NCBI GenBank assembly: GCA_022701365.1
Contig: JAKUHH010000124.1
Span: forward strand, 1 to 64,000
Source of the DNA: Mycocentrospora acerina
Taxonomy: Eukaryota > Ascomycota > Dothideomycetes > Pleosporales
Length of the DNA: 64,000 nucleotides
Direction: 5' to 3'
Program-made: the position numbers and the translations under genes
Shown here: positions 46,738 to 60,360 of the stretch, piece after piece
How the letters are laid out: every line of letters starts with the position of its first letter
How positions within the stretch are numbered: the stretch's first letter is position 1
The notes under the pieces: generated by a model
Told to the model about the DNA's origin: nothing
Database searches by the model: none
What the model saw: the letters and a program-made list of their open reading frames with translations, nothing else

Positions 46738-48295
46738 TTTGAGTTTGTATGAGTGCGGTCTGATAGTGTAGAAGAGGAACAGGCAGTGATATGATGCTGT
46801 TATTTGTTGGACACCTGATGACGGACGAAGTCTTGGGCCAAAGAAGTTGTGCTTGCCTCTCAAACCACGGGGTCTCCAGCTTCTTTAATAGCGCTCAAAC
46901 CTCCATTCTGACGACCGTCACTGATCCTCTCAATCTGGATGTGGACCGGGTCATCCTAGCGCGCAGGCTACTGATTGGCCAAAGCACCGTTGCTTGCGCT
47001 GCGAGTGCCGTTCGGCCTACAGCTGACGAAAATAAAGCGGAAAAGAGCACGAGGGCTGGGTGTGCCCGGAAGACACGACCGGCAAGCACTCAAAGTCTCA
47101 TCCCCAGCTGCAAACGCACATGATCCTGGCTATTGCGCCCGTCGATGCCCCGACGGAAGAAAGGATTTCCAGGCGACTGCACATGGTGCTGTGTCATCTC
47201 AACACAGCTTTCTCAGCTGCAAAAGCCCGCGTGACGGCCTCGAGAAATTTGCCTGACATTGAAGCGGTCCGTATTGGCTGCCGTGGTTGGAAGTGCTTGG
47301 CTCCCCCCCAGGCGATCAGCTACCCCACAGTCAAGCCTTGCGTCACGCATGGTCTGGAAACGGGAGGCAAGCCACAGGGCTACACCACGGCTTCTCTGAC
47401 TGTACCGCCTGAGGACTATCGCAGCCCGTCCCTCGACTGGCAGCGCTCGTCGTGTTTTTCGTCTTTGCACGTATGCCCAGTGCCCTCATACCCAAGGCAA
47501 TCCTCGGCTTTGCACGTCTCAGTCCTCGTTGCTACGGGGCGCGCATCAGCGTCGGGCTTGCATCACGATAGTCGATAGGGCCACAAAAAAGAGGCTGTGC
47601 GCATGAAAAGAGTTCCGATTCCAGCTCGTGGGCCACCACCCCTGCGCGCGATGATAAACCAATTGCTCGATTTGGCACGATGAACGAATCATCGTCTCTG
47701 GCTGCCGGGTAGAAGGCAGTCTCAGACACGCACTGCACCCGAAAATAAAAAACATGAGGCATTTGAGGCCTAGAGCTTGCACCTCGTCGTCCAGCGTGCG
47801 TGGGTAACGTTTCCGAAGGATGGTTTGCTGCCCAATGCTGTCGACCAAACGCAGGTAGATATCAGGATCGTCGAGTAAGTTAATCCCGCAGCTGTTTGTA
47901 CGGCGCAAGGGCAGCGTGCAGCTGTCACGGATTCGCAGCTCCTAGCCGCGGTCCTGTCATATGCAAAACCGTTTTGTTCCTGCCTTGAGCAAAGGTAGGG
48001 ACAGCCCTGGACATTCCTCACCGACAGTAAAAGTCACAGGATCAGTCACACCGCTTCGCTTGTCACCAAAGGTGGAGCACTAAACATTACTATTAATCCT
48101 CGTGTCTATATGAGTATCGACATCCGCACATGCTCAAGCCTGAGAGCCCAGATGCTTCCAGATGGGTTTCGCGGGGAAGATGCAAGATGCGGGAATGCAA
48201 ACCCACTAACCCCTGCTGGGAATGACGCTCTGAAAAGGCGCTAACGTCCGCGGCCGTACTGCGACTTCTCCCGAGCCCAGGACCTGAATTTCCAT
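46738..48295. other. Intergenic region upstream of PCK1
   Basis: 1.6 kb between PCK1 (start) and the ABC transporter (end), both on the minus strand. Balanced composition. The longest frame (47060-47578, plus) has no protein character. The stretch next to PCK1 should hold its promoter. Confidence 0.55.
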
Positions 48296-51200
48296 CTACG
48301 CAGCATTATCGCCATTCTGCATCTGCTTCTGCTTCGCCTCCCGGTTCTGTTTACGCGCCTTGGGACTCAAAGATGCCTTAATCTTGCGCGCGCCGCCCAG
48401 ATAGAGCCATGTGCACGCAAACACGACTGTGAAGTTGAAAGCAATGTACACCCTAGATGCAAATATTAGCAAAGCACGAGCAAATCTGGATTTGCGCCAC
48501 TCACCACATAAGGCCGAAGTCGCGCCAAATATTCTCGGGAAAGACATTGAAAGACGCTGCGAACGCATCGCCCGTTGCGTACTGACAGAACCCACAATTC
48601 CCGTCTGGCTGGGTCTGGACATACCCACCTGCCTGCTGCGAGACTTGGCCGGCATAAGTCTGGCAGTCTTGGCCGGGTGGAGGAGGGAAGATGGCAAGCT
48701 CTGTAGTCGCACATTTGATTTCTTGACCGTGAGTGAGAAGGCCGAGGAACGCTTCGAGTAAGTAATGGAATGGAGTCAGCCAGTACATCCAGCTCTGCCA
48801 GAACGTTGGGAGTCCAGCGTATGGCACTACAACTCCGCAGAAGGAGACGACTTCAAAGAGTTAGCGAAAATTTCCATGTTGTAAAAGCTATTTTACTTAC
48901 TGAATGTGAAGAAGAGGGGTACGAGGAGGGAAGCGAGTAGCTCGTTCGGACTAAACGCTGCGATGGCTTGTCCGAAGCCAAGGTAGAACATCTCGAACAG
49001 CATCATAAACATCCACACACTCGCCGCCGTATACGTGTCGCGGGGAAAGCCAGGTGGAAAATACCAGCAGCACCCTATAGTTCATTAGCGGATCCTAGGA
49101 TACACCACCTAAAGCACTTACAGTAGACTGTTCCAGCAATAACACGATAAGGCACCTCACTGAGAATAGTACCCCATACCCACGCGGTCCACGAGTAGAT
49201 CTTTGCGTTGCCCTCTCTCGACTCGTAGATGCCTCGTACAGAAATAAATCTTGGCTGTAACTGCTGGATCAACGGAGGAGCGATGGTCAGTGTCATGAAG
49301 ACGGAGAAGAGGCGCGACTGCATATCAATCTGAGAGTTTCCGAGGTCCCAAAATGTGAAGCCATTGAAGAGACCGGTAGCAATATGAAGCATGATCATGC
49401 CAGTTACATAGGGCGGGTCGCGCCAAATCGCTACAAAGCTGCGTTTGACGACTACAAGCCACTGTTGAAAGTAGGGCATCGCGTATTCACGGTCGTCGCG
49501 CGCCTCGTCGTTCTTCTTGCCCGACTCTCGCCGCTTAGCGATGATATCTTGAATTTCCTTGCCGAGTTTTTCTTTCTCAGACGACTTTTCCCAGATATCG
49601 CCCCAGTCCTCGCCTTTGTAGTCGGGGTCGCCAGCACCTATCGCTTCAAGCATATACTCTGCAGGATTCTCATTTGGCTTACACTTCTTTGCTCCGTTTC
49701 GCTCAAAGTATTCAAGCAAATTCTTGCTGTCATGGCCCAGTTCTCCAAAGTAAACCGTTTTACCACCAGATTTGAGGAGGCATAGGTGGTCAAAGTGTTC
49801 GAAGAGAACCGCGCTTGGCTGATGAATCGTACACAGAATTGCTTGGCCCGCATCTGCAAGTTTGCGCAAAAATCGTACAATATTGAAAGCGGCGCCGGAA
49901 TCGAGACCACTAGTAGGCTCGTCGAGGAACAAGAGAAGTTCGGGCTTGCTTGCCAGCTCAACACCAATTGTAAGGCGTTTCCGCTGCTCCTGGTTCAGGC
50001 CATTCCCACTTGTACCGATTACGGCTCCAGCAATCTCTCTCATCTCGAGGAGGTCGATGATCTTCTCCACGTAGTCATACTTCTCCTTTATAGGCACTTC
50101 CTTCGGTTGTCGGAGACGTGCAGAGAACTGAAGAGCTTCACGTACTGTAGCTGTAGATTCGTGAATGTCCATCTGTTCTGCAAATCCGGTCGAACGCTGG
50201 AAGGAAGAGGGAAGCCCTTTGCCGTCGACAAGGAAGTCTCCCTGAACAATACCGAACCGGATCCGTTGCGCAAGGGCATTGAGGAGCGTGGTTTTACCAG
50301 CTCCGCTAGCACCCATGAGAGCTGTCAGCTTGCCAGGCTTCACGTACCTACAAATGAAGAGTTAGCCATGGTTAGCAGGTAATAGGAGAATGCCATACCC
50401 TTGAATGTTTTGTAGCAACTTTCTCTCACCCTTTTCGTAGGGGATGGTCAGATTGATATCCTGGAACGTAAATATTGTCTCATTCTTGGCAATACCCTCA
50501 ACTTTTCCAGAATCGTCGTCGTTACTCGAGTGCTTCTCATTGACCGCAACTGGTTCCATCGAGCCTGATTCCTCATCGTTTGATGGCTTCTTGACGTCTA
50601 GTTCCTGCTCAACAGTCTTTGGCACTTGGCCTCTCTTGTAGATGGTAACAGCTCCACCACCTTTGTTTGGCTTTTGCAGTTCGAACCCAATGCACTGAAG
50701 GGCAACGAAGAAGATGAACATGCCACAGATGATTCCAAAGTTTCGCCAGAGATGCGAACGCTTGTATCCAAAAGCGGCGTCGACATAGTTTGCTCCGCTC
50801 ACAGTTAGAGAACCAGGAGTGCTACCTTGAATCGCGCAAGACTGATATTGCTCTTGTCCATTTGGAATGGGTGGAGCGATATACGGGCTAACGCACTGTA
50901 TTTCGAGGTTGTAGAACTCATTGACAAGTAATCCCTCGAAGCCATACTGAATTGGATTGATCCACCTAATGCGGTTAATGCCATCCTGCAACATGATCGG
51001 AGTCACTTACCTTAGCCAGGAGAACCAGGGGTGCATTTTGCTCGGAGGAATCAGATAGCCGGTATAAACGACCAAAACCTGAATAGCCAGGCCAGTTATC
51101 CGGGTGGCAACGTCAAGAGAACCAACAAGCGAGGCCACCGCCTTGAAGAAGGCGTACATATTCATAGTCACAATCCACAAGAGCAAGACTGAGATGAAGA

Positions 51201-53517
51201 ATTGAGAGGCTGTCCGCTGTAGTCCTGCCATGAAATAAACGACGATATCGAATATCACGACTTGTATGAGGACGAGCGGGATGTCAATGAAGGTCTGAGC
51301 AATGGCGTAGGCGGATGGGCGATAGAACGAAAAACTTTTGTGCTTCATCAGAACCGGTCGGGACTCAAAAGCGGATGTCAACTCTGCCAAAGCAAGCAAA
51401 GCATTGAAGAGCAACATGAAGAAGATAACTCCACCTCGTGGAAATGCTCCCGCTGCGGTCGATGGTAGGTTGTAGAACAGTGATCCTACGATGAGAGCCT
51501 GGAAGAGGATTCCGCCCCATTTTCTGTAACAGTCAGCTGAAGTTCTTGGTGATCTGAAAAGTCTTGGATAAGTGAAAATTGGCCAGATATATCCTGTTTG
51601 TAGGTCTGGTGGAATGATTCACGTAGGAAGCCTTAGAATTCAAAGAAAAAGAATGTCTTACCCAACCAGCGATTGCGGGTCGCCAACCATCACCAAAAAC
51701 TGGCGCTTAGTACACGCCATAACTTGCTTGTGGAATGGCAAGGTATAGTTCTTCTTTTTTGTGGCCTTGGTTGCAGCCGCTCGACGCTGCTCTGCCTGAC
51801 GCTGTGTCTCTTTCTGAAACTCCTCAATCTCCTCGAGATTATCTTGATGTTGCTGACTGTCCAGGAATGCCTTTCCAAATTGAGCGCCGGTTCTTGGAAT
51901 GCGATCTTCGTAACCTTCCTTGATGTGCCGCTCGTGTTCATCCGTGACGGAAGTCAGGAAATCAGCAGTCGTCCAGCGCTCCGGCTGCTCAAACCCGAGG
52001 TTCTTGAAATATTCTGCGGCACGTTCAGCTGGACCGTAGTAGCAGCATCGGCCTTCGTGGATCAAAAGAACTTTGTCGAACGCGTCGTATAGCGATTCGC
52101 CAGCCTGGTATAATGCCACCAATGTAGAAATTTGTGCCATATTTGTGAGCGACCGTAAACTTCGAACATACTCCAAAGCAGTGCTAGAATCGAGTCCTTT
52201 AGTGGAATTGTCCCAGGCTTGAACACTAGCCTTGGTGATCATTGCTTCTGCGATAGAAACACGCTTTTTCTCTCCACCAGACACACCTCGAATCAATTCG
52301 TTGCCTACCTTTGTGCCCATTGTGTGAGTGATCCAGAACAAATGGCTGACAACGCGCAAGAACTCATTCACATAATCATCTCGCGACTCGCCTTCCTTTC
52401 TTGAGTCCTTTCCTGGAGTTCTCGTCTTTATGGCAAACTGTAGCGTGTCCTTGACCTTGAGCGTAGCGTAGTGAAGATCGTCTTCAGGGTTGTAAAGAAC
52501 CTCACTCCTGTATTTCTTGGCCATCTCATCACTAGAAGTCCCTCCGTACTTGACATCGCCTTCTACATCCTCAAACCCAAATCTCTGATTTCCAATAATC
52601 TTCAAGAAAGTCGAGCAGCCAGAGCCGGGGCGTCCCAACACAAGGAGCATTTCGCCCGGCTTGATACACCCCGAGAAGTTGTCAATGAGTGTGCGAACAG
52701 GTGGCTTGCCCGCTGTTTGTCGGGGTCCTTTAGAAACGAGATTTTTAACAAACCGAATAGGGTTCATGAAAATATCTCCAACAGACGGCTGCAGTGCTGC
52801 TCCTACACCCATACCTTTGACAGTCAGGTCCTTGAAGATAACACCGTGATGTCTTGTCTTTTCCTCCTCCGAGGCGTCTTGTCGTGTGTGTCCGAACATT
52901 CTTGACATGAGCTTGTTGATGTCATCTTGCTCATCACTATCACTTGATTCTATCGCTGCAGTGTTCTTGCGGCTAAGCCCGTTGGTTTGACTGGTCCGTC
53001 TTCTTGAAAGCTTGCGGAACAGATCCTCCTCGGTTATTGGCTTGGACTGTCTTTGTTGTAGAATAGGCCTGCTACCAGCTTCTGCTGACTGGACTGCAGT
53101 AGGCCTACTAGTATTCTCATCCTCGGAATCGGAAGACTCATCTGCAAGAACCACATGTTCTTCTGTGGGCTCCCGGCCTGAGTGGTCTTTAGATTCTGGT
53201 AATGGGGTGTTGCTGAGCGAGGGAACTGCTGTACTTGGACTAGAATCTGAAAACAGCCCTGCTGCATGTCTGGAAGTTGGATTTGTGGATGGCACTGTCT
53301 GTTGTGTGTCCTGATGTGCGCCATAGAAGCTCTCACTACTGGTGTGAAGAGCGTTGGCGATGAACGTTCGGTTTGTGGACTGTGCCGCAAGAGTTCCATG
53401 TGGTATCTGTTGCTGCGTTCCCATGTAAGAGTGATTCCGACTGATGTCTGCAGGCGTCTCTATCCAACCCCCAGGTAACTCTGATGCTGAAGGGGTGGGC
53501 CGTTCCATTGAAGCCAT
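48296..53517 (-). CDS. PDR-type ABC transporter (full size, ABCG)
   Basis: A plasma-membrane efflux pump of the pleiotropic drug resistance class, 1612 aa from seven exons: 51662-53517, 51011-51523, 50399-50965, 49122-50347, 48901-49074, 48505-48850 and 48296-48452. The reverse order NBD-TMD-NBD-TMD is clear. NBD1 has the fungal-type Walker A GRPGSGCST, signature VSGGEKKRVSIAEA and Walker B variant AWDNSTKGLDS. NBD2 has GASGAGKTT, the degenerate signature LNQEQRKRLTIG and FLDEPTSGLDS. This asymmetry is normal for PDR pumps. The N-terminal 230 residues are Ser/Glu-rich and presumably cytosolic. Introns are 45-52 nt, apart from 138 nt for the first. Substrates cannot be predicted; azoles, toxins or plant compounds are typical for the class. 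Confidence 0.95.
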
Positions 53518-55689
53518 AACGATGGTTCAGTCTGCCCTGCGTGAACCGTTAGTACTAAAATTCATCTGACAACCCGTCAAAATACATGCGGAAATCGCTG
53601 CAGGGACTAACCAAATATTTGCAGGTAGATATATGCACAATTAAAAAATCTCAAAAATATTTGAGTTGCTATATCGCAATTGCTGAAGCAATCTCGGAGA
53701 GAGTGAAAAGGGTGGGAACAAGGACACCATGTATTTACCAAAGCACGTACTGTTAAATCAGCATCTGTCGCCATTTTCAACGCGTTATTGATAAATTTGG
53801 TGATGTCGAAGTCGTGATGTCATTTTAATGGTGGTCGGAGCTTCGCGCTCAACACAACCGAGTGACGGGAGATGCAAATCTACGATCGATGCGCCAGATC
53901 TGCCATCATGAGCCGCAATGACCTATGAGCCATGAGGCTAACCGCCATTTACGGACCCCGAAAGCCTTTCTCTTTGAAGCTTGTGGCCTTGGCAAGTACA
54001 TGATGCAACGCTGCTACATGCACGATACTAGAAATGGACTACTATGTCATGCTCATTTGGATGATAGCAGAACCGAGTCAGTTTAGACATTATTGCATCA
54101 ATGAGATGACATCAAGCGGTATTTGTCTCAGGAATTCTCCTGTAACTCTTTTTGGTCGCTAATTCGGTCGGCACTTGGTGGTCATGAAGGGATCCCCCCT
54201 GGGACCACTTTTCTCCTCTATGCTCGTCCCGTTCCGTCAGGCTCTCCACAGGTCGAGAAAAAAGTATCTGAGCTTTCATATCCCGCCTAGAGCTATACAA
54301 AAGACAAGTATGGCCAATTAGTAGGGAGATTTCACTTTCCTAATTGATACATCGACGATCGATTAAAGTGTATTGTTATACTGTAGAGGAGAGACACCAC
54401 CTAGTTATAAAGCTGTGACCCTGAAAAGATGTGAAGACTCACCATCGTAAACAGATAGCATAAAGGTAACTTGATTCAATCAGCAAGTAACGGATATAAA
54501 ACACTCCAGACTATTATATCCATTCCGTCAATTAACCCAAACATAAAATATCCACAACACGTCGAAATCCTTCACGTACCCTACACGCCATTATATTCTT
54601 TCGTCTTAAAAAAATTCCCATCTCAGTGTCACCCATCATACCCTTTACCTTTCCTCCCACCCATCCCGCTATATATCTGGACAAAACCCCCAGCGCTCAG
54701 ACGCGTCCACTCCCTCCCTCCCCCTCTCTCTACATTGTCGGGGGAAAAGAAAGAAAAAATGCAGTCCACTTCTCGACCAATCCAACAAACAAAAAAAGAC
54801 GCCGGGGAACGCTACAGACGCCTTTCTACAACATCGTGTTCAAACATCGTCTAGGGTTGTAAAAGAAAAGAAAGAAAAAGTACAGAGACTATGGCAGTGC
54901 GATGGAATCTCATCATTGCCCATAGATCACCGACAAACGCCCAACTAAATCTGCTCCGACGACATCCTCAACGGAAAGCAAAATGTAGCATGTGGAATCG
55001 TAGGCTAAGAAGGGGATTAGTACATTTATAGGATGATACTAGGAACAGTGTGGGTTGGCCGCACTAGAAAGTCCTGGTTGTGGATTTAATGTTTGGTGGT
55101 TTTATTACATCAAGTTAGACAAGTCGCGACTAGGATTTCGGCACTTGAAATTTGTAACAAGCTAGTTCGTGCTTCCTACGCTTGAGACTTGGGAGCAGCA
55201 TCACGACAATTGCCCTGAGCACTTTGAACAAAATGAGGAGCATAATTGAGAAATCGAAATGGTATTCATTCTAATAGGCACAAAACCTGCAAAATAAACT
55301 GCAAAATTACACCAATGTATCCGTTCATGAGAAAGCTTGCACTCCTCGCCCTTGATCTTCAAACCAAATCCCCAGGACCTAGATAGCCTTCCGAAAAGTG
55401 ATAAATTGGGACATACAAGATCAAGCAGCGTACTGGAAGCGCACAGAGCTGACAAAATAATACAAGGGGCTAGTTTCGTTATGCATCTGGTGCGTGCAAA
55501 TGTTTTTGTTTTGCCAATAAATCAAAATGATAGAGACTGCGCAGCAACAGCCAAGCTGGAGTCAAGGATATCCAGAACGCCGGCACTCGCAAGATCGATG
55601 ACAAAACCAGAGAAACCGAGAGACATGCTTTGATATTGGCCGTCGCTGGAGTATTGCAAAATGTCGCAACCGAATCCGTGTTTTGGCGT
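53518..55689. other. AT-rich intergenic region
   Basis: 2.2 kb between the ABC transporter start and the chitin synthase stop. It is AT-rich near 53.5-54.6 kb and 54.9-55.5 kb, with a CT-rich tract near 54700-54735. No open frame looks coding. It should hold the transporter promoter and the chitin synthase 3' end. Confidence 0.55.
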
Positions 55690-58615
55690 TTACCTCTTCC
55701 TGACACAGAAGAAGATGCCGGTACGACCGAGGAACCAACAGCAACCGGCGAAACGAATAAGAGCCAAGAATGCCGTAGACCACAGTAGAGCCTGGAAGAA
55801 ACGCGCGGTACGTGTGGAGGAAGCGGTCTGTCTGTTGTTAGTAGCTAATTTGGCAAACGATGAGAAATGCAACTTACCGAGATGGTGAACGAGTCCAAAT
55901 CCTTTGTGGTAACACCAATGGCCAGAAGAGCATTAGATCCGATCCACAATGTACAGAGATGAGTACGGAAGGACTTGTATGAATCCTCTAGCGACTTCTC
56001 GTTCTTCTCGACGGGGGCTACATAAGGAGCCAGCGCACGCTTGACAGTGGCCTCGAACTGACTATCAATATCCGCTTGTGGCAAGTCAGGCTCTTCGATG
56101 ACAGTGTGTTTACCGTTGGCATCCTTTTGTGTCGTCGCCGAGGGAAGGGCTTCAGCCTTGTCAGATCCCTTGGTTCCCCATGAAACATCGTGCCAGTTGG
56201 AGAAGGCGTAGACGTTGAGAATGTTGACATAGGATGACATGACCAAGAGGTACTGGGGGAACGAGGTAAACATGTGCCATGGGTCCAAGTACATGAACGA
56301 GGCAACAAAGTACAGTCCGTAAGTAGCCGCAAGAGCGATAATAATGATACCCACACCATCTGAAGCAAAGAACGACGAGGCGAAAGCACTCGCGGATGAG
56401 GTGTCGAGTTTTTGCGAGGTAGGAGAAACGAAGGCTTGTACCACCAAGTAGATTGACAGGACGACAATGTAGAACTGGATGAAGCCAAAGATGAAGAAAG
56501 ATGTTAGGTAAGACCACTGCGAACCCTTTGGCCTGTTACCAAAGGCGAGAATGAATTGCAGGACGAGGGTGGCCAGATAGATGTATTGAAGGATGGTGTT
56601 GAAGACGGGGGTGACTGTGTTTCCAAAGGGCCAGGCTCTGTAGTCTGGTTGTTCAGGCTTTTCGGAACCGACAAGATTCATGATGACGGCGGTGGTGAGC
56701 CAGTAGGAGCCAAGAGCGAACCAAGAGAGGATAGTGTTGAACCAGGTGTACAACATTTGAATGTGGAGGAAGAACATGCGGATAATGTTGTGTCCACTCT
56801 TGTACATACGACCGAAGTGGAGAAGCGAGTAGATACCGGCAGCAAATGAACCGTTCAACCAACGACGACGCTGACCGATGAATTCAGCAACACCTTCGGG
56901 CACATCCGTCTCACCCTTGGAGGCTTTGACGTATGTAAGATGCCATTTGGAACCGGCTTTGGCGACCAGTTCGAAGCAGAGAATACGATCTTCAGCCAAA
57001 AACATGTTCTTCTTGAAAATGTTCATGCCTTCGATACCCTTCTTTCCGAGGATCTTGGCTAGCGTATGATCACCGTGGAAGTACTGCTCGAGCGGCCTGC
57101 CCATGATGGCGCGGTAACGGTACGCAGAGAAAGCACCAGGCAACACGGAAACGTAGCCGAAAGACGACTCAAGAGGCTTGTCGAGAATGTTACTGATCTT
57201 GTACTCGAAATTCTGAGCAGCAATGAGCGGGTTAAGCAGGTTCTTCCAGCCCTTGCCCAACATGGCGTGGATTTCACCACAGGCACCACCCAAGTCCTTG
57301 TCGTTGTAGAAAGCCTCCCAGAGCGCGAGAAGCGACTTGGGACCGGGCTTGGTACCAGCATCGAGGAGGATGCACACTTCTGGGTTCAGGATGCGGCCAA
57401 TAGCGGTGAAGAGCCATCTGTGCGAATTGATCTTCTTGGTGTTCTTCTGCTTCAGACAGAACATCATCTGCACGGGGGGAAGCGTACTGGCGCTGTCATC
57501 GTGCGGGCGGATCAACTGCTGGTTGGGAGTGACGGAAAGTTGCGTTGTGTACTCGAACTGCGTGCTGTTAGGGACTTTTGTACAGAAAACATGAGGGTTT
57601 TGTTGATTTGCTTACAATGTGAGCAACCGTCTCTTTTCCGTCAATGTCCTTCTTCATGACACCATCCTGGTAGATACCAATGGTTGCAAGCAAGTCCAAA
57701 GTGCCCTTGTCGCAGGGGTCGATACCGTCAAAGACAAGGCAGACGACAATCTTCTGCCAAGCCGGTCCGCCCTTGTTCCAGAACTCGGACTTCTTCAGGT
57801 TGACAATGTCACGAATATTCTGCATGACACCGTGCAGAGTACGGGCAGTGAGGACCTTGTCTTCGTTGTAATATGTGACGGCAATCAGCAGCTCTGTGTG
57901 GCGGTTGTACATGGCGGGTCGTAGATTGTAGCCATTCTTGAGAGTGAAGTCGTTGGGGTCACATGTGGCGGCCGTGTCTGGCAGCTGTCAGTTGTCGCAC
58001 CCGCCAAACGCCAAGGACGAACTACTTACAGCGCATGTGCGTGAACTCTTCGCTACCGCTCTCGAGGTCGTTGCGGTACTTGGCCTGGATGGCGTTCTGG
58101 ATGGCGCTGGGCACTGGATAGTCGGCGCTGAGGACGGAGCCCTGCACGAGCTTGACCTTGCGCGTCAGACCACGCTTGAGACCACCCGCTGCGGCACCGC
58201 CGCCGGGTTGCTGTCGCTGGCGCCAGGCCTCTGTCGAGCTGGTCTCGCTCCTCTGGTATGGCGAGGGCGCCCGCTGGGGAGCGCCAAAGTCAGTGGCCGG
58301 GTCGTAGGCACCCGTGGCCGAGTAGACGTCCGAGGCGTCGTGACCCTGGGGCGGGTAGGTTGTCTGACGGTCCGTGGCATATGTCTCTGTCAGGCTGTAT
58401 GTCGAGTGGGGGCGGGCGGCGTCGGGGTTGCCGTAGAAGGGGTCCTGGGTGGTCCCCGCCGCGTTCTCGTGCAGCAGCGAGCGGGCAACTTCATCTTCGT
58501 GCTCGCGGTCGTACTGCGGGCGTCATCAGCATGCAGGCCGTGGAGCGGTCGTCAGCATCAGGGGGTCACTTACGCCCGTGTGCGGTTCGCCGTAGTTCTG
58601 GTTGTTGTACGCCAT
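55690..58615 (-). CDS. Chitin synthase, class III
   Basis: This processive glycosyltransferase (GT2) makes chitin from UDP-GlcNAc at the plasma membrane; class III is restricted to filamentous fungi and acts in hyphal growth. Five exons join in phase: 58574-58615, 58030-58513, 57616-57977, 55878-57557 and 55690-55827, giving 901 aa. The N-terminus is a Gln/Tyr/Pro-rich disordered tail, followed by RKVKLVQGSVLSADYPVPSA. Catalytic elements include the EDR at about 485 (LAEDRILCFEL) and QRRRW at about 525, with LLDAGTKPGP before them. About seven membrane spans follow, such as YLTSFFIFGFIQFYIVVLSI. The sequence agrees with the ChsB-type class III enzymes along its length, which sets all joins, including the last 46-codon exon. 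Confidence 0.95.
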
Positions 58616-60360
58616 GGCGTGCAGCGGTCGACGGGCTGGCACGGGTGAGGGCGGTGCTCAATGGAAGAGGGCGGTGGTGGGAGCGGGGGAGATGCAAACG
58701 AAAGGGGAGGACAGGCGCGCAGTTGGGGCGGCTTGTTGATAAAGGCAGAGAGAAGGCCTGCGACGTTGTCCAGGGCTGAAAGCTGAAGGGGACGGGCGAC
58801 GCTAAGCCGCTTGGGAAAAACGGGGAAGGTGCACCCAACGGCTGAAACGCTACAGCTATGCTTCCAGGGTTGGTTGGACGGGCGGCCGCTCTTGTTTCGC
58901 AATGTGGGTGGATCGGCCTGGGTGTGAGCTGGTATTCGCGCACGCCGGGCAGTGGGAGACTGGGAGACTGGCGATCGTTCCTGGGGACAACTCCGCGAGG
59001 TACAGAGACAAACGCTGCGTGGCTGCGTTACCTTTTTACCGTCGCCCTCGAGCGTCGTGGCGTTGGCTGCGAGACCCTGTTGGGTCCTAATTATAGAGAC
59101 AAGCCTTAATCAGCTCCACGCTTACAGCTCAGCCTCACAGGCGAGCATCCCCATCAGATTTTTCTAATAGCATATGCGCAGTGCTTGCTCTATCCCCAAA
59201 GGGTTTTTTTCACATGCACCGTCTTGGTGGCACACCGCTTTGTTGGTAGACAGGTTGCTTCTTTTGCTTCTACGCTGTGTCTGCTAGCCTGATGCATTCT
59301 CTTTTGCGGCGGTAATATAGATGCTAATGTACTTGCTCCATCAAGCTAACAGTCGCCCTGGCTGGCAACGTCAGCAAGCCCGCCAGTCGTACATAGTACG
59401 CACTCCAGTGCCGAGATCCTGGTGCAGATCACAGTCTCTGTACTGTCACCGCGCCTCTCACACCCGCGCTGGACGATCAGATGCATCGGACCATTGCTCG
59501 ACAAAAGCAGCATGACTGTGTATTTGGCGGCAGGTTAGTCAGTCGAAAATCTCAGCTGTCCAGCGCATCTTATGGGCGTCGATGCAGCGCGATAAGCCAC
59601 ATCATTCTCACGACGCGTAGGTGCATCGAGAAGGATCATCCACACACCGTCCGATGGACACTGCTTTAATTGGGTGCACAGGCGTCTCGATGGTTCGTGA
59701 ATGAGACATTGATCAGATGCCAAACCCCCATCCCAGCATGAATCGAATCTCCGGATGAATTCAACTCCCCAACCCGACTGTCAAAGGCAACTCTGAAGAC
59801 ATTCAAGCTTGGAACTATGTTCTTGTCTGACGTGAGCGTGCATATTCAATCCTTCAAAGTGGGCCCGATGATGACCTTGTTCCTGAATCCTCTCGTTGCT
59901 GTAGGCGACTACGACCCCTGCCATTTTGCAGTCTCGGTCCCACGACTAGACAATACGGTCTATGGTGAGGCAAAAATAGGTGTTATTGGAATAAAGATAG
60001 TCTGGGCGAAATCTTCAAAAAAATGGTGGGATGCAGCTTCCTTGTGAAGTGGCGTTGGGCTGCGGGGAGGAGCGCGCCTTCCTCACGTACGTCATTCAAC
60101 AACGTCCAGATTCCACCAAACACCTCCAACTCTCAAAATTTCTGCTGCACAACCGTGCCACAGTCGTTGTAGATGGTGGACGGAGTTGACGACTTTGATA
60201 TCCCACTTGCATGTACCCTTAATCTGCCGAAGCTGTCACAGCAATCTAAGATGTCACACTGACAAGCCGGCAGGCTGCCACTAGTCTGACAACCTGAGAT
60301 CCTAAACAACTCCAGCCACAACCCTGTACCCCATACTAAGCGTTCATCCTAATCGTCTCC
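58616..60360. other. Divergent intergenic region, no gene seen
   Basis: 1.7 kb between the divergent chitin synthase and DUF218-like genes. It contains a GA-rich purine leader next to the chitin synthase start (about 58640-58790). Several open frames below 130 codons lack protein character. Long leaders are common for class III chitin synthase genes, so part may be 5' UTR. Confidence 0.55.

Noticed and set aside
47060..47578. 172-codon plus-strand frame upstream of PCK1
   Set aside because: No protein character; lies in the promoter region of a well-defined gene.
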